Shown here piece by piece: positions 8,699-17,961 of a DNA stretch of 64,000 bases. Origin of the DNA: Pseudomonas tohonis. Its GTDB lineage: Bacteria > Pseudomonadota > Gammaproteobacteria > Pseudomonadales > Pseudomonadaceae. Position 1 is the stretch's first letter, and each line of letters starts with the position of its first letter. The DNA is taken from positions 4,900,001 to 4,964,000 of the forward strand of contig NZ_AP023189.1 in the NCBI RefSeq assembly GCF_012767755.2. Direction: 5' to 3'. Under the pieces are notes generated by a model. That model was not told the origin of the DNA, made no database searches, and saw only the letters and a program-made list of their open reading frames with translations. A program made the translations under genes and the position numbers.

Positions 8699-9458
8699 GC
8701 ACGCCCTCCTCCTCGCCCTGCTGCTGGCCAGCGCCCCCCTTCTCGCCGATGAGCGCCAGGAGCCGGACGGCTTCACCGAGCCGCTCCAGCGGCTGCAGTT
8801 CAACCCCGGGCTCGACCAGCGCGAATTCGAGCGCTCCACCTTCGATGCCCTGGAGGTGTACGACCCGCTGGAGTCCTGGAACCGGCGCGTGTACCACTTC
8901 AACTACCGCTTCGACCAGTGGGTGTTCCTGCCCGTGGTGCGCGGCTACACCTACGTCACCCCCGGCTTCGTGCGCAGCGGCGTGAGCAACTTCTTCAGCA
9001 ACCTCGGAGACGTGCCCAACCTGCTCAACAGCCTGTTGCAGTTCAAGGGCCAGCGCTCGATGGAGGTCACCGGACGCCTGCTGCTCAACACCACCATCGG
9101 TGTCGCCGGGCTGTGGGACCCGGCGACCCTGATGGGCCTGCCCAAGCAGAGCGAGGACTTCGGCCAGACCCTGGGCTTCTACGGCGTCGGCGGCGGTCCC
9201 TACCTGATGCTGCCGATCCTCGGCCCCTCCAACCTGCGCGACACCACGGGCCTGGTGGTCGACTACGTGGCGGACAACCAGATCAACTTCCTCAACGTCC
9301 CCGAAGTCAGCAGCGACCACCCGGAGATCACCGCCCTGCGCATCGTGGACAAGCGCTACACCACGAACTTCCGCTACGGCCAGCTCAACTCGCCCTTCGA
9401 GTACGAGAAGATCCGCTACGTCTACACCGAGTCACGCAAGCTGCAGATCGCCGAGTAA
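8691..9458 (+). CDS. MlaA/VacJ family protein without a lipobox
   Basis: A 255-residue protein of the MlaA (VacJ) family, whose members sit in the outer membrane and remove mislocalised phospholipids from the outer leaflet. The motifs YDPLESWNRRVYHFN, RSGVSNFFSNLGD, GLWDPA and GPSNLRD are those of the family. It has a hydrophobic leader (1-19, ending LLADE) but no cysteine anywhere, so unlike classical MlaA it cannot be a lipoprotein. It overlaps the upstream exported hydrolase. P. aeruginosa has more than one MlaA-like protein, and this may be the secondary paralogue. Confidence 0.85.
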   Translation: MAKHALLLALLLASAPLLADERQEPDGFTEPLQRLQFNPGLDQREFERSTFDALEVYDPLESWNRRVYHFNYRFDQWVFLPVVRGYTYVTPGFVRSGVSNFFSNLGDVPNLLNSLLQFKGQRSMEVTGRLLLNTTIGVAGLWDPATLMGLPKQSEDFGQTLGFYGVGGGPYLMLPILGPSNLRDTTGLVVDYVADNQINFLNVPEVSSDHPEITALRIVDKRYTTNFRYGQLNSPFEYEKIRYVYTESRKLQIAE

Positions 9459-9463
9459 GAAAG

Positions 9464-9497
9464 GCGCCGCAGGCCGGGGGACCTGGCCTGCGGCGTC
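9464..9497 (+). terminator. Hairpin after the hydrolase-mlaA operon
   Basis: CGCCGCAGGCC (9465-9475) pairs with GGCCTGCGGCG (9485-9495), 6 bases after the stop. There is no clear T-run, so termination efficiency is uncertain. Confidence 0.55.
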
Positions 9498-9595
9498 CAA
9501 CCCATCCAGCGATTCGATCAGAAGCACGCAAAATCACGCACCATCCATCCGATTCCTTGGATTAGCATCGCACCATCCATTTCCAAGGAGGCCCC

Positions 9596-10444
9596 ATGAG
9601 CACCTACCGCCAGATCATCGAACAACGCCCCGGCCAACCGGCTTCCGATGGCGCCGGGGTCAACCTGATCCGCGTCTTCGCCGAACAGGGTATCCCGCGC
9701 TTCGACCCCTTCCTGATGCTCGACGAATTCGGCTCGGCCAACCCGGACGACTACGTCGCCGGCTTCCCGCCCCACCCCCACCGGGGCTTCGAGACCATCA
9801 CCTACATGATCGAGGGGCGCATGCGCCACGAAGATCACCTGGGCAACGTCGGCCTGCTGGAAAACGGTGGCGTGCAATGGATGACCGCCGCGCGCGGCAT
9901 CATCCACAGCGAGATGCCGGAGCAGGAGCAAGGCGTGATGCGCGGCTTCCAGATCTGGCTCAACCTGCCGGGCAAGGACAAGCTGGGTGACCCGGGCTAC
10001 CGCGACTTCGCCCCGGGCGAGATCCCGCGGCTGCGCACCTCGGGCGGCGTCGATGCGCTGGTGATCGCCGGGCGCTTCGACGACGGCGAGGTGCAGCAGG
10101 ACGGTGCCGTGCAACGCCCGCACACCGAACCGCAACTCTTCGACCTGCAACTGCAGGCCGGCGGGCGCGTGGCCCCGCGCCTGGCGGATGGCTTGCGGGT
10201 GATGCTCTACGTCTACGAGGGCGAGGTGCACGTCAACGGCAACCCGGTGCCCAAGGGTCGCCTGGTGCGCCTGTCCGAACAGGGTGCAGTGGAACTGGCC
10301 AGCGCCGGGGGCGCCCGGGTGCTGCTGCTCGCCGGCCGCCCGCTGGGGGAACCCATCGTGCAGTACGGCCCCTTCGTGATGAACACCCGCGAGGAGATCG
10401 AGCAGGCCCTGCGCGATTACCGCGACGGCCGTCTGGCGAGCTAG
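9596..10444 (+). CDS. Pirin family protein
   Basis: A 282-residue bicupin. The N-terminal metal-binding motif HPHRGFETITY (about residues 61-71) and later H..E..MPEQ segment are those of pirins, and the C-terminal cupin carries QYGPFVMN. Bacterial pirins such as YhhW can act as quercetinases or as modulators of metabolic enzymes; the substrate here is unknown. The ATG at 9596 follows a clear AAGGAGG site. It is monocistronic on the plus strand and converges with the patatin gene 8 bases downstream. Confidence 0.9.
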   Translation: MSTYRQIIEQRPGQPASDGAGVNLIRVFAEQGIPRFDPFLMLDEFGSANPDDYVAGFPPHPHRGFETITYMIEGRMRHEDHLGNVGLLENGGVQWMTAARGIIHSEMPEQEQGVMRGFQIWLNLPGKDKLGDPGYRDFAPGEIPRLRTSGGVDALVIAGRFDDGEVQQDGAVQRPHTEPQLFDLQLQAGGRVAPRLADGLRVMLYVYEGEVHVNGNPVPKGRLVRLSEQGAVELASAGGARVLLLAGRPLGEPIVQYGPFVMNTREEIEQALRDYRDGRLAS

Positions 10445-10452
10445 CCGGCTCG

Positions 10453-11649
10453 CTAGTAGGCCACCGGCGTCGGCACCGGCGATGTGGCTTGCAGGCCGAG
10501 GAACGCCTGCAGGTCGGCCTTCTGCGCCATGGCGTCCTGGTAGCCCAGCTCGATCAGCTCGTTGCAGTAGCCGGGCTCGAACAGCAGGTAGCTGATCACC
10601 CCGGCGCCGCTGGCCTTGGTCGCCCCCGGCCCACGCAGGAAGGTGCGGATCGCCCGAGGCATTTCCCGCCGATGGCGCGCGGCGATGGTGTCCAGCGGCC
10701 GGCTCGGCGAGATCACCAGCACCTCCACGGGCTTCAACCCGAGGTTGCGCGGGCGCTGCCCGGCGGGGATCGCCTGGCTCAGCTGGTTGATGCGCTCGAG
10801 CAGCTCGATGTCGCTTTCCAGGTTGTCGATGAAGGTGCTGTTGAGCATGTGCCCGCCGATCTGCGCCAGGCTCGGCGGGTTGCCGGTGCTGGCACGGACC
10901 ACGCCATCGTTGACGTTGCCCACCCGCGGATTGCCGCTCACCCCCACCACCAGGATGCGATTGGCCCCCAGGTGCAGCGCCGGGCTGATGGGCGCCGACT
11001 GGCGCACCGCGCCGTCGCCGAAGTATTCGCGGTTGATCCGCACCGGCGGGAAGATCAGCGGGATGGCGGCGCTGGCCAGCAGGTGGTCCAGGCCCAGGCG
11101 GGTCGGCACACCGACGCGGCGATGGCGGAACCAGGGATCGATGGTGGCGCGGCCCTGGTAGAAGGTCACCGCCTGGCCGGACTCGTAGCCGAAAGCGGTC
11201 ACCGCCACCGCCCGCAGCTGGCGCAGGCGCACGGCGGCGGCGATGCCGGTGAAGTCCAGCTCACGCTCGAGCAGGCCGCGCAGGGGGCTGTTGTCCAGCA
11301 GCGCCACCGGCGCGTGGCGGTTCATCCCCAGCAGGCTGTGACCGAGGAAGCGCGCGCTCTGGCGCAGCACACCGGGCCAGTCGCTGCGGTACACCTGGTG
11401 GGTGTGGAAGCCTTGCCAGACGGCGGTGAGGCGGCGGATCGCCTCGCTGAAATGCAGGGCGCCGCAGGCCAGGCCAACGGCGTTGATGGCGCCGGCGGAG
11501 GTGCCGACGATCACCGGAAAGGGGTTGTGCATGGCATCGGGCAGCAGGTCGGCGATGGCCGCCAGCACGCCCACCTGGTAAGCCGCTCGCGCACCGCCGC
11601 CCGAGAGGATGAGACCGGTCACGGGCTTGGCTGCGGCGAGTTCGCTCAT
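10453..11649 (-). CDS. Patatin-like phospholipase
   Basis: A 398-residue protein with a patatin domain in the N-terminal half: oxyanion hole GGGARAAY (about 17-24), nucleophile elbow GTSAG (about 49-53) and catalytic aspartate in FGDGAVRQ (about 210). Such enzymes hydrolyse acyl esters of phospholipids or related lipids. There is no signal peptide and no beta-barrel domain, so it is not the secreted PlpD type and probably acts at the cytoplasmic face of the membrane. It is co-oriented with the lauroyltransferase gene 55 bases upstream and may be cotranscribed. Confidence 0.9.
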   Translation of the reverse strand: MSELAAAKPVTGLILSGGGARAAYQVGVLAAIADLLPDAMHNPFPVIVGTSAGAINAVGLACGALHFSEAIRRLTAVWQGFHTHQVYRSDWPGVLRQSARFLGHSLLGMNRHAPVALLDNSPLRGLLERELDFTGIAAAVRLRQLRAVAVTAFGYESGQAVTFYQGRATIDPWFRHRRVGVPTRLGLDHLLASAAIPLIFPPVRINREYFGDGAVRQSAPISPALHLGANRILVVGVSGNPRVGNVNDGVVRASTGNPPSLAQIGGHMLNSTFIDNLESDIELLERINQLSQAIPAGQRPRNLGLKPVEVLVISPSRPLDTIAARHRREMPRAIRTFLRGPGATKASGAGVISYLLFEPGYCNELIELGYQDAMAQKADLQAFLGLQATSPVPTPVAY

Positions 11650-11704
11650 GGAGGGCTTCCGAGGTTTTTTCGCGAGTATAGGGCCCGGGTGCAGGCGGCG
11701 CTGC

Positions 11705-12625
11705 TCAGTAGAGCTTCGGCTCGCCTTCCGGCCGGGTCTTGAAGCGGCGATGGGCCCAGAGGTACTGCTCGGGCAGGCGGCTCACCGCCTGCTCGATCCA
11801 CTGGTTGATGCGCAGGCAGTCGGCTTCCTCGCTCTCGCCGGGGAAATCGGCCAGCGGCGGGTGGATCACCAGGCGGTAGCCGGAGCCGTCGGCCAGGCGC
11901 TCCTGGGTGAAGGGCAGCACCCGCGCGCGGCCCAGGCGGGCGAACTTGGTGGTGGCGGTGACGGTGGCGGCGGTGATGCCGAACAGCGGCACGAACAGGC
12001 TCTGCTTGCGGCCGTAGTCCTGGTCCGGCGCATACCAGATGGCGCGCCCGGCGCGCAGCACCTTGAGCATGGCGCGCACGTCCTCGCGCTCGATGGCCGT
12101 GGCGTCGAGGTTGTGGCGCTCGCGTCCCTGGCGCTGGACGAAGTCGAACAGCGGGTTCTTGTGCTCGCGGTACATGCCGTCGATGGTGTGCACCTGGCCG
12201 AGCAGCGCGGCGCCGATCTCCAGGGTGGTGAAGTGCAGCGCCATGAGGATCACGCCCTGGCCTTCCGCCTGGGCCTGGCGCAAGTGCTCCAGGCCTTCTA
12301 TATGGGCCAGCTTGCGCAAGCGCGCGGCCGGCCACCACCAGCTCATGGCCATCTCGAAGAAGGCGATGCCGGTGGAGGCGAAGTTCTCCCTGAGCAGGCG
12401 CTCGCGCTCGGCGACGGACAACGCGGGGAAACACAGCTCCAGGTTGCGCCGGACGATGTGGCGACGCGAACCGGCGAACCGCTGCATCGACGCGCCCAGG
12501 ACCCGCCCCAGTCGCAACAGGACGGGATACGGCAGCTGGACGATCAGCCACAGCACCGCCAGGCCCAGCCACAGGGGCCAGAAGCGCGGGTGGAGAAAGG
12601 CAGCGCGGAAGCGGGGACGTTGCAT
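11705..12625 (-). CDS. lpxL: Lipid A lauroyl-type acyltransferase (LpxL/HtrB family)
   Basis: A 306-residue inner-membrane acyltransferase of the LpxL/HtrB/LpxM family, which adds a secondary acyl chain to lipid A on the cytoplasmic face. It has one N-terminal membrane helix (about 15-35) and the HX4E catalytic motif in LHFTTLE near residue 133. The family's conserved YAPDQDYGRK segment follows near 195. In P. aeruginosa an htrB paralogue also lies divergent from minC, as it does here. Exact acyl and position specificity cannot be read from sequence. Confidence 0.9.
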   Translation of the reverse strand: MQRPRFRAAFLHPRFWPLWLGLAVLWLIVQLPYPVLLRLGRVLGASMQRFAGSRRHIVRRNLELCFPALSVAERERLLRENFASTGIAFFEMAMSWWWPAARLRKLAHIEGLEHLRQAQAEGQGVILMALHFTTLEIGAALLGQVHTIDGMYREHKNPLFDFVQRQGRERHNLDATAIEREDVRAMLKVLRAGRAIWYAPDQDYGRKQSLFVPLFGITAATVTATTKFARLGRARVLPFTQERLADGSGYRLVIHPPLADFPGESEEADCLRINQWIEQAVSRLPEQYLWAHRRFKTRPEGEPKLY

Positions 12626-12767
12626 CGGTGGGTCCGTAAGGCTGTGTGGGCAAAGGCCGGCATTCTACAGAATTAGCCGTCGGCCGGCGCCCATCCCGGG
12701 CCGCGCTTCTTGCGACGGCCCGGCGATCTCGCTATAAGTCCTGCCCACCAGACCCTGCAGAACGACC

Positions 12768-13514
12768 ATGAGCCAAGCTGACCTCCTCGACCAAGATCCC
12801 GTGTTCCAGCTCAAGGGCAGCATGCTCGCCATCACCGTGATGGAACTGGCGCACAACGACCTCGAACGCCTCGACCGGCAACTGGCCGAAAAGGTCGCCC
12901 AGGCCCCCAACTTCTTCCAGAACACCCCGCTGGTGATGGCCCTGGACAAGCTGCCGGCCAGTGAAGGCCAGCTGGACCTCGTCGCCCTCCTCGACGTCTG
13001 CCGCCGGCACGGCCTGCGCACCCTGGCCATCCGCGCCAACCGCGACCAGGACATCGCCGCCGCCAACGCCCTCGACATCCCCGTGCTGCCGCCCTCAGGT
13101 GCCCGCGAGCGGGTCATCGACCCGGTGGAGCCGGGCGCGAAGAAAGTCGAGAAGGCCCCTGAAAAACCCGCCGAACCCGTGAGCCGCCCGACCAAGGTGG
13201 TGACCACGCCGGTGCGCGGCGGCCAGCAGATCTACGCCCCCGGCGGCGACCTGGTGGTGGTCGCCCCGGTGAGCCCCGGCGCGGAACTTCTCGCCGACGG
13301 CAACATCCATGTGTACGGTCCCATGCGCGGCAGGGCGCTGGCCGGCATCAAGGGCGACACCAAGGCCCGGATCTTCTGCCAGCAACTGGCCGCCGAACTG
13401 GTCTCGGTGGCCGGCCAGTACAAGGTCGCCGAAGACCTCCGCCGCGAGCCGCTCTGGGGGCATTCGGTGCAGGTCAGCCTGTCGGGAGACGTGTTGAACA
13501 TCACCCGTCTTTAA
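12768..13514 (+). CDS. minC: Septum site-determining protein MinC
   Basis: A 248-residue FtsZ antagonist. The N-terminal MinC_N domain (about 5-100) is the part that blocks FtsZ polymerisation; a proline- and lysine-rich linker (about 110-145) leads to the beta-helical MinC_C domain with [13 protein letters not shown], the G-rich [16 protein letters not shown] turn and [10 protein letters not shown], which binds MinD and dimerises. It heads the minCDE operon, 100 bases ahead of minD. Confidence 0.97.
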   Translation: MSQADLLDQDPVFQLKGSMLAITVMELAHNDLERLDRQLAEKVAQAPNFFQNTPLVMALDKLPASEGQLDLVALLDVCRRHGLRTLAIRANRDQDIAAANALDIPVLPPSGARERVIDPVEPGAKKVEKAPEKPAEPVSRPTKVVTTPVRGGQQIYAPGGDLVVVAPVSPGAELLADGNIHVYGPMRGRALAGIKGDTKARIFCQQLAAELVSVAGQYKVAEDLRREPLWGHSVQVSLSGDVLNITRL

Positions 13515-13614
13515 CGGATACTGCCGCGAATTTTCAGGGACCTGAACGGGAGCCAGGACGGCCGATCAAAGGCCTGCAAGTTCCCGATTTTCTTATTATT
13601 TGGGGTGAATCACC

Positions 13615-14430
13615 TTGGCCAAGATCCTCGTTGTCACGTCCGGCAAGGGTGGCGTGGGCAAAACCACCACCAGCGCCGCCATCGGCACCGGCCTCGCTCT
13701 GCGCGGGCACAAAACCGTCATCGTCGACTTCGACGTCGGCCTGCGTAATCTCGACCTCATCATGGGCTGTGAACGCCGCGTGGTGTACGACTTCGTCAAC
13801 GTCATCAACGGCGAAGCGACCCTGACCCAGGCCCTGATCAAGGACAAGCGCCTCGAGAACCTCTACGTCCTGGCCGCCAGCCAGACCCGCGACAAGGATG
13901 CGCTGACCCTCGAAGGCGTCGGCAAGGTCATCGAAGAACTGGCGCAGAACTTCGAATACGTCGTCTGCGACTCCCCCGCCGGCATCGAGAAAGGTGCCCA
14001 CCTGGCCATGTACTACGCCGATGAGGCGATTGTCGTGACCAACCCGGAAGTCTCCTCGGTACGCGACTCCGACCGCATGCTCGGCCTGCTGGCCAGCAAG
14101 TCGCGCCGCGCCGAGAAGGGCGAGGACCCGATCAAGGAGCGCTTGCTGCTCACCCGCTACAACCCGGAGCGCGTCACCAAGGGCGAAATGCTCGGTGTCG
14201 AGGACGTCGAGGAAATCCTCGCCATCCACCTGCTCGGTGTCATCCCGGAATCCCAGGCGGTGCTCAAGGCATCCAACCAGGGGGTTCCGGTCATCCTCGA
14301 CGAGCAGAGCGACGCCGGCCAGGCGTACAGTGATGCTGTCGATCGCCTGCTCGGCAAGGAACTGCCCCACCGGTTCCTCGACGTTCAGAAGAAAGGACTC
14401 TTGCAACGCCTTTTTGGAGGCCGTGAATGA
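13615..14430 (+). CDS. minD: Septum site-determining ATPase MinD (TTG start)
   Basis: A 271-residue deviant Walker ATPase. KGGVGKTT (about 11-18) is the P-loop with the signature lysine; the C terminus ends with the amphipathic membrane-targeting helix [11 protein letters not shown]. With ATP it dimerises on the membrane, recruits MinC and is released by MinE. The start is the TTG at 13615, preceded by GGGGTGA; the encoded [12 protein letters not shown] start matches the family and no ATG is available. Its stop overlaps the minE start by 4 bases (ATGA). Confidence 0.97.
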   Translation: MAKILVVTSGKGGVGKTTTSAAIGTGLALRGHKTVIVDFDVGLRNLDLIMGCERRVVYDFVNVINGEATLTQALIKDKRLENLYVLAASQTRDKDALTLEGVGKVIEELAQNFEYVVCDSPAGIEKGAHLAMYYADEAIVVTNPEVSSVRDSDRMLGLLASKSRRAEKGEDPIKERLLLTRYNPERVTKGEMLGVEDVEEILAIHLLGVIPESQAVLKASNQGVPVILDEQSDAGQAYSDAVDRLLGKELPHRFLDVQKKGLLQRLFGGRE

Positions 14431-14681
14431 ATATTCTTGACTTCTTTCGCGAGCGGAAGAAGCAGAACAGCGCTTCGATCGCTAAAGAACGACTCCAGAT
14501 CATCGTCGCCCACGAGCGCGGCCAGCGCAGCCAGCCGGACTACCTCCCGGCCCTGCAGAAGGAACTGGTCGAGGTGATCCGCAAGTACGTCAACATCGAC
14601 CAGGACCAGGTCCAGGTCATGCTCGAGGACCAGGGCAACTGCTCCATCCTCGAGTTGAACATCACCCTGCCCGATCGCTGA
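14427..14681 (+). CDS. minE: Cell division topological specificity factor MinE
   Basis: An 84-residue protein of normal length. The N-terminal amphipathic segment (ILDFFRERK), the MinD-binding [16 protein letters not shown] region and the C-terminal dimerisation half ending in LELNITLP are all present. It stimulates MinD ATPase and drives pole-to-pole oscillation. Translation is coupled to minD through the 4-base overlap. Confidence 0.97.
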   Translation: MNILDFFRERKKQNSASIAKERLQIIVAHERGQRSQPDYLPALQKELVEVIRKYVNIDQDQVQVMLEDQGNCSILELNITLPDR

Positions 14682-14697
14682 TCGGGTTGCGGTGCCA

Positions 14698-14724
14698 GAC
14701 GGCGGCCTCGGCCGCCGTCGTCAT
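14698..14724 (+). terminator. Hairpin between minE and rluA
   Basis: GACGGCGGCC (14698-14707) faces GGCCGCCGTC (14710-14719), followed by GTCATTT. A perfect 10-base stem with a weak T-tract; probably a partial terminator, since rluA follows only 16 bases later. Confidence 0.6.
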
Positions 14725-14739
14725 TTCCGGAACAGACCC

Positions 14740-15375
14740 ATGCCCCTCTCGCAGATCCAGATACTCCACCAGGACCCGGCCTTCCTGGTCATCAACAAGC
14801 CGACCCTGCTGCTTTCCGTGCCGGGCCGCGCCGATGACAACAAGGATTGCCTGATCACCCGCCTGCAGGAGAACGGCTACCCGGAAGCCCTCATCGTCCA
14901 CCGCCTGGACTGGGAAACCTCGGGCATCATCCTCCTGGCCCGCAATCCCGACAGCCACCGCGAGCTGTCCCGCCAGTTCCACGACCGCGAGACCGAGAAG
15001 GCCTACACCGCGCTCTGCTGGGGCCAGCCCGAACAGGACAGCGGCCGTATCGAACTGCCACTGCGCTACGACCCGCCGACCAAGCCGCGCCACGTCGTCG
15101 ACCACGAGCAGGGCCGCCACGCCCTGACCTTCTGGCGCGTGCTGGAGCGTTGCGGCAACCACTGCCGCGTCGAGCTCACCCCCATCACCGGCCGCTCCCA
15201 CCAGTTGCGCGTGCACATGCTCTCCATCGGCCATCCGTTGCTGGGCGATCGCCTCTACGCCCACGAAGAAGCGCTGGCGGCCCACGAGCGCCTGTGCCTG
15301 CACGCCAGCATGCTCGCCTTCAGCCACCCGGTGACCGGCGAGCGCCTGCGCTTCGAATGCCCGGCGCCGTTCTGA
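14740..15375 (+). CDS. rluA: RluA-type 23S rRNA/tRNA pseudouridine synthase
   Basis: A 211-residue pseudouridine synthase. HRLDWETSGI (about 70-79) carries the catalytic aspartate of the RluA/RluC/RluD family; there is no S4 domain, and the short length matches RluA, the dual-specificity enzyme for 23S rRNA U746 and tRNA U32. The C-terminal ITGRSHQLRVHM segment is typical. The ATG at 14740 is preferred over an in-frame upstream start inside the minE-rluA hairpin. The position after minE is conserved in P. aeruginosa. Confidence 0.93.
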   Translation: MPLSQIQILHQDPAFLVINKPTLLLSVPGRADDNKDCLITRLQENGYPEALIVHRLDWETSGIILLARNPDSHRELSRQFHDRETEKAYTALCWGQPEQDSGRIELPLRYDPPTKPRHVVDHEQGRHALTFWRVLERCGNHCRVELTPITGRSHQLRVHMLSIGHPLLGDRLYAHEEALAAHERLCLHASMLAFSHPVTGERLRFECPAPF

Positions 15376-15379
15376 GGCG

Positions 15380-15988
15380 ATGACCGACAGCCTCTACTAC
15401 GACCGCACCCAGGGTGCCCCGCCCTGGCCGACCCTGGTGATGGCGATCGAAGCCCTTGGCCGCCCGGGCACGCGTGGCATCGACCTGGGCTGCGGCGCCG
15501 GTCGCGACACCCTGGAAATGCTCCGTCGTGGCTGGGAGGTTCTGGCCATCGACCGCGCCCCCGAAGCCATCGAGCGCCTGCTCGGCCAGGTGCCGTCCGA
15601 GCAACTGCCGCGCCTGCAGGCGCTCTGCGCCCGCTTCGAGGAGTGCGAACTGCCGGCGGCGGACATCATCAACACCGCCTTCGCCCTGCCCTTCTGCCAC
15701 CCCGACGACTTCCCCGCCCTGTGGCAGCGCATCGATGGCGCCCTCGCGGGCGGCGGCCTGTTCTGCGGCAACCTCTTCGGCGAGCACGACGACTGGGCCG
15801 GCCCGGAACTCAGCATCCTCGGCGAAGACGAGGTACGCGGCCTGTTCACCGGCTGGGAGCTGCTGCACTTCGAGGTGATCGACCGTCAAGGCTCCACCGC
15901 CCGGGGGCGCACCAAGCGCTGGCATCTGTACTCGGTTGTCGCACGGCATCCTTGCCCCCCGGCCCGGCCGGCCCTATGGCCGCCTTAG
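15380..15988 (+). CDS. Class I SAM-dependent methyltransferase
   Basis: A 202-residue Rossmann-fold methyltransferase. Motif I is IDLGCGAGRDT (about 34-44), followed by the acidic end of strand 2 in LAIDRAPEA and a motif IV-like ADIINTAF. It resembles the TehB-like small methyltransferases. The target is unknown. It begins 5 bases after the rluA stop, so it is probably the last gene of a min-rluA transcript. The 79 bases to apeB contain that gene's promoter region. Confidence 0.85.
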   Translation: MTDSLYYDRTQGAPPWPTLVMAIEALGRPGTRGIDLGCGAGRDTLEMLRRGWEVLAIDRAPEAIERLLGQVPSEQLPRLQALCARFEECELPAADIINTAFALPFCHPDDFPALWQRIDGALAGGGLFCGNLFGEHDDWAGPELSILGEDEVRGLFTGWELLHFEVIDRQGSTARGRTKRWHLYSVVARHPCPPARPALWPP

Positions 15989-16067
15989 TGAAAATTCACC
16001 GCCCTGCGCCTCCTAATCACCGAGCCCGATGCGATAAACTCCGGCCCACTGCCGCCTGGAGTCCGAT

Positions 16068-17357
16068 ATGCGCGAAGAGTTGAACCAGGGCCTGATCGAT
16101 TTCCTCAAGGCCTCTCCCACCCCCTTCCACGCCACCCGCAGCCTGGCCCAGCGCCTGGAGGCCGCGGGCTATGTGCACCTCGACGAGCGCGACGCCTGGC
16201 GCGCCGAGGCCGGTGGGCGCTACTACGTGACCCGCAACGATTCCTCGCTGATCGCCGTCCGCCTCGGCAAGCGCCCGATGCTCGACGGCGGCCTGCGCCT
16301 GGTCGGTGCCCACACCGACAGCCCCGGCCTGCGCGTGAAACCCAACCCCGAACTGCATCGCCAGGGCTTCTGGCAGCTGGGCGTCGAAGTCTATGGCGGA
16401 GCCCTGCTGGCCCCCTGGTTCGACCGCGACCTCTCGCTCGCGGGCCGCGTCACCTACCGCGCCGCCGGCAAGGTGGAAAGCCAACTGGTGGATTTCCAGG
16501 CGCCCATCGCCGTGATCCCCAACCTGGCCATCCACCTCAACCGTGAGGCCAACCAGGGCTGGGCCATCAACGCGCAGACCGAACTGCCGCCGATCCTGGC
16601 CCAGCTGGCCACCGGCGAAACCCGTGAATTCCGTGACCTGCTGGCCGAGCAGCTGACGCTGGAACACGGCGTCAACGCGGATGCGGTGCTGGACTACGAA
16701 CTGAGCTTCTACGACACCCAGAGCGCCGCCGTGATCGGCCTCGGCGGCGACTTCATCGCCGGGGCGCGCCTGGACAACCTGCTCTCCTGCTACGCCGGCC
16801 TGCAGGCCCTGCTGGCCGCCGAGGGCGACGAGAGCTGCGTGCTGGTCTGCACCGACCACGAGGAAGTCGGCTCCTGCTCCGCCTGTGGCGCCGACGGCCC
16901 GTTCCTGGAGCAGGTCCTGCGCCGCCTGATGCCCGAAGGCGACGCCTTCACCCGCATCGTCCAGCGCTCGCTGCTGGTTTCCGCCGACAACGCCCACGGC
17001 GTGCACCCGAACTACGCCGACAAGCACGACGGCAATCACGGGCCCAAGCTCAACGCCGGCCCGGTGATCAAGATCAACAGCAACCAGCGCTACGCCACCA
17101 ACAGCGAGACCGCCGGCTTCTTCCGCCACCTGTGCCTGGAAAACGAAGTGCCGGTGCAGAGCTTCGTCACCCGCAGCGACATGGGATGCGGCTCCACCAT
17201 CGGCCCGATCACCGCCAGCCAGCTGGGCGTGCGCACCGTGGACATCGGCCTGCCGACCTTCGCCATGCACTCCATCCGCGAACTGGCCGGCAGCCATGAC
17301 CTCGCCCACCTGGTGAAGGTGCTGGCCGCCTTCTACTCCAGCCACGACCTGCCTTGA
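16068..17357 (+). CDS. apeB: M18 family aminopeptidase ApeB
   Basis: A 429-residue zinc aminopeptidase. The M18 metal-ligand motifs are visible: [12 protein letters not shown] (about 82-93), the GARLDNL bridging aspartate, DHEEVGS near 264 and the C-terminal MGCGSTIG and FAMHSIRE histidine. The family (yeast aminopeptidase I, bacterial PepC/ApeB) removes N-terminal, often acidic, residues in the cytoplasm. Length and position after the min-rluA block agree with P. aeruginosa apeB. Confidence 0.95.
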   Translation: MREELNQGLIDFLKASPTPFHATRSLAQRLEAAGYVHLDERDAWRAEAGGRYYVTRNDSSLIAVRLGKRPMLDGGLRLVGAHTDSPGLRVKPNPELHRQGFWQLGVEVYGGALLAPWFDRDLSLAGRVTYRAAGKVESQLVDFQAPIAVIPNLAIHLNREANQGWAINAQTELPPILAQLATGETREFRDLLAEQLTLEHGVNADAVLDYELSFYDTQSAAVIGLGGDFIAGARLDNLLSCYAGLQALLAAEGDESCVLVCTDHEEVGSCSACGADGPFLEQVLRRLMPEGDAFTRIVQRSLLVSADNAHGVHPNYADKHDGNHGPKLNAGPVIKINSNQRYATNSETAGFFRHLCLENEVPVQSFVTRSDMGCGSTIGPITASQLGVRTVDIGLPTFAMHSIRELAGSHDLAHLVKVLAAFYSSHDLP

Positions 17358-17371
17358 ACGGAGACAGCCGC

Positions 17372-17959
17372 ATGCTCAGCCACATCCGCAACAGCCTCGA
17401 GGAAGCCCGGTCGGCGCTGGAGAACTTCATCGCCAACGAGCAGGCCCTGCGCAGCATCGAGCGCGCGGCGGAACTGCTGGTGGAAAGCTTCGAGACCAAG
17501 GGCAAGGCCTTCTCCTGCGGCAATGGCGGCTCCATGTGCGACGCCATGCATTTCGCCGAGGAACTGACCGGGCGCTACCGCAGAAACCGCCCGGGCATCG
17601 CCGCCATCTCCATCAGCGATGCCAGCCATATCAGCTGCGTGGCCAACGACTTCGGCTACGACCACATCTTCTCGCGCTACATCGAGTCCCACGGCCGCGA
17701 AGGCGACGTGCTGCTGGCCTTCAGCACCAGCGGCAAGAGCCCCAACGTGCTCAAGGCCGCCGAAGCCGCCAAGGCGCTCGGGGTGAAGGTCATCGCCCTC
17801 ACCGGCAAACCGGGCTCCGCCCTGGAAGCGCTCGCCGACGTATGCATCTGCGCCCCCGGCGGCGACTTCGCCGACCGCGTGCAGGAGCTGCACATCAAGG
17901 TGGTGCACATCCTCATCGAGCTGGTCGAACGCAGGCTCGCGCCTGAGAATTACGCTTAG
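17372..17959 (+). CDS. gmhA: Sedoheptulose-7-phosphate isomerase GmhA (E. coli type)
   Basis: A 195-residue SIS-domain isomerase making D-glycero-D-manno-heptose 7-phosphate for the LPS core. The zinc-ligand pattern is complete: His and Glu in [11 protein letters not shown], and Gln and His in [11 protein letters not shown]. It is much closer to E. coli LpcA/GmhA (192 residues) than to the DiaA-like GmhA that pseudomonads normally use, which lacks the [13 protein letters not shown] block. The start is the ATG at 17372 with GGAG upstream; a TTG at 17354 overlapping the apeB stop is less likely. No other heptose gene is nearby, and a repeat element follows immediately. Confidence 0.88.
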   Translation: MLSHIRNSLEEARSALENFIANEQALRSIERAAELLVESFETKGKAFSCGNGGSMCDAMHFAEELTGRYRRNRPGIAAISISDASHISCVANDFGYDHIFSRYIESHGREGDVLLAFSTSGKSPNVLKAAEAAKALGVKVIALTGKPGSALEALADVCICAPGGDFADRVQELHIKVVHILIELVERRLAPENYA

Positions 17960-17961
17960 AA

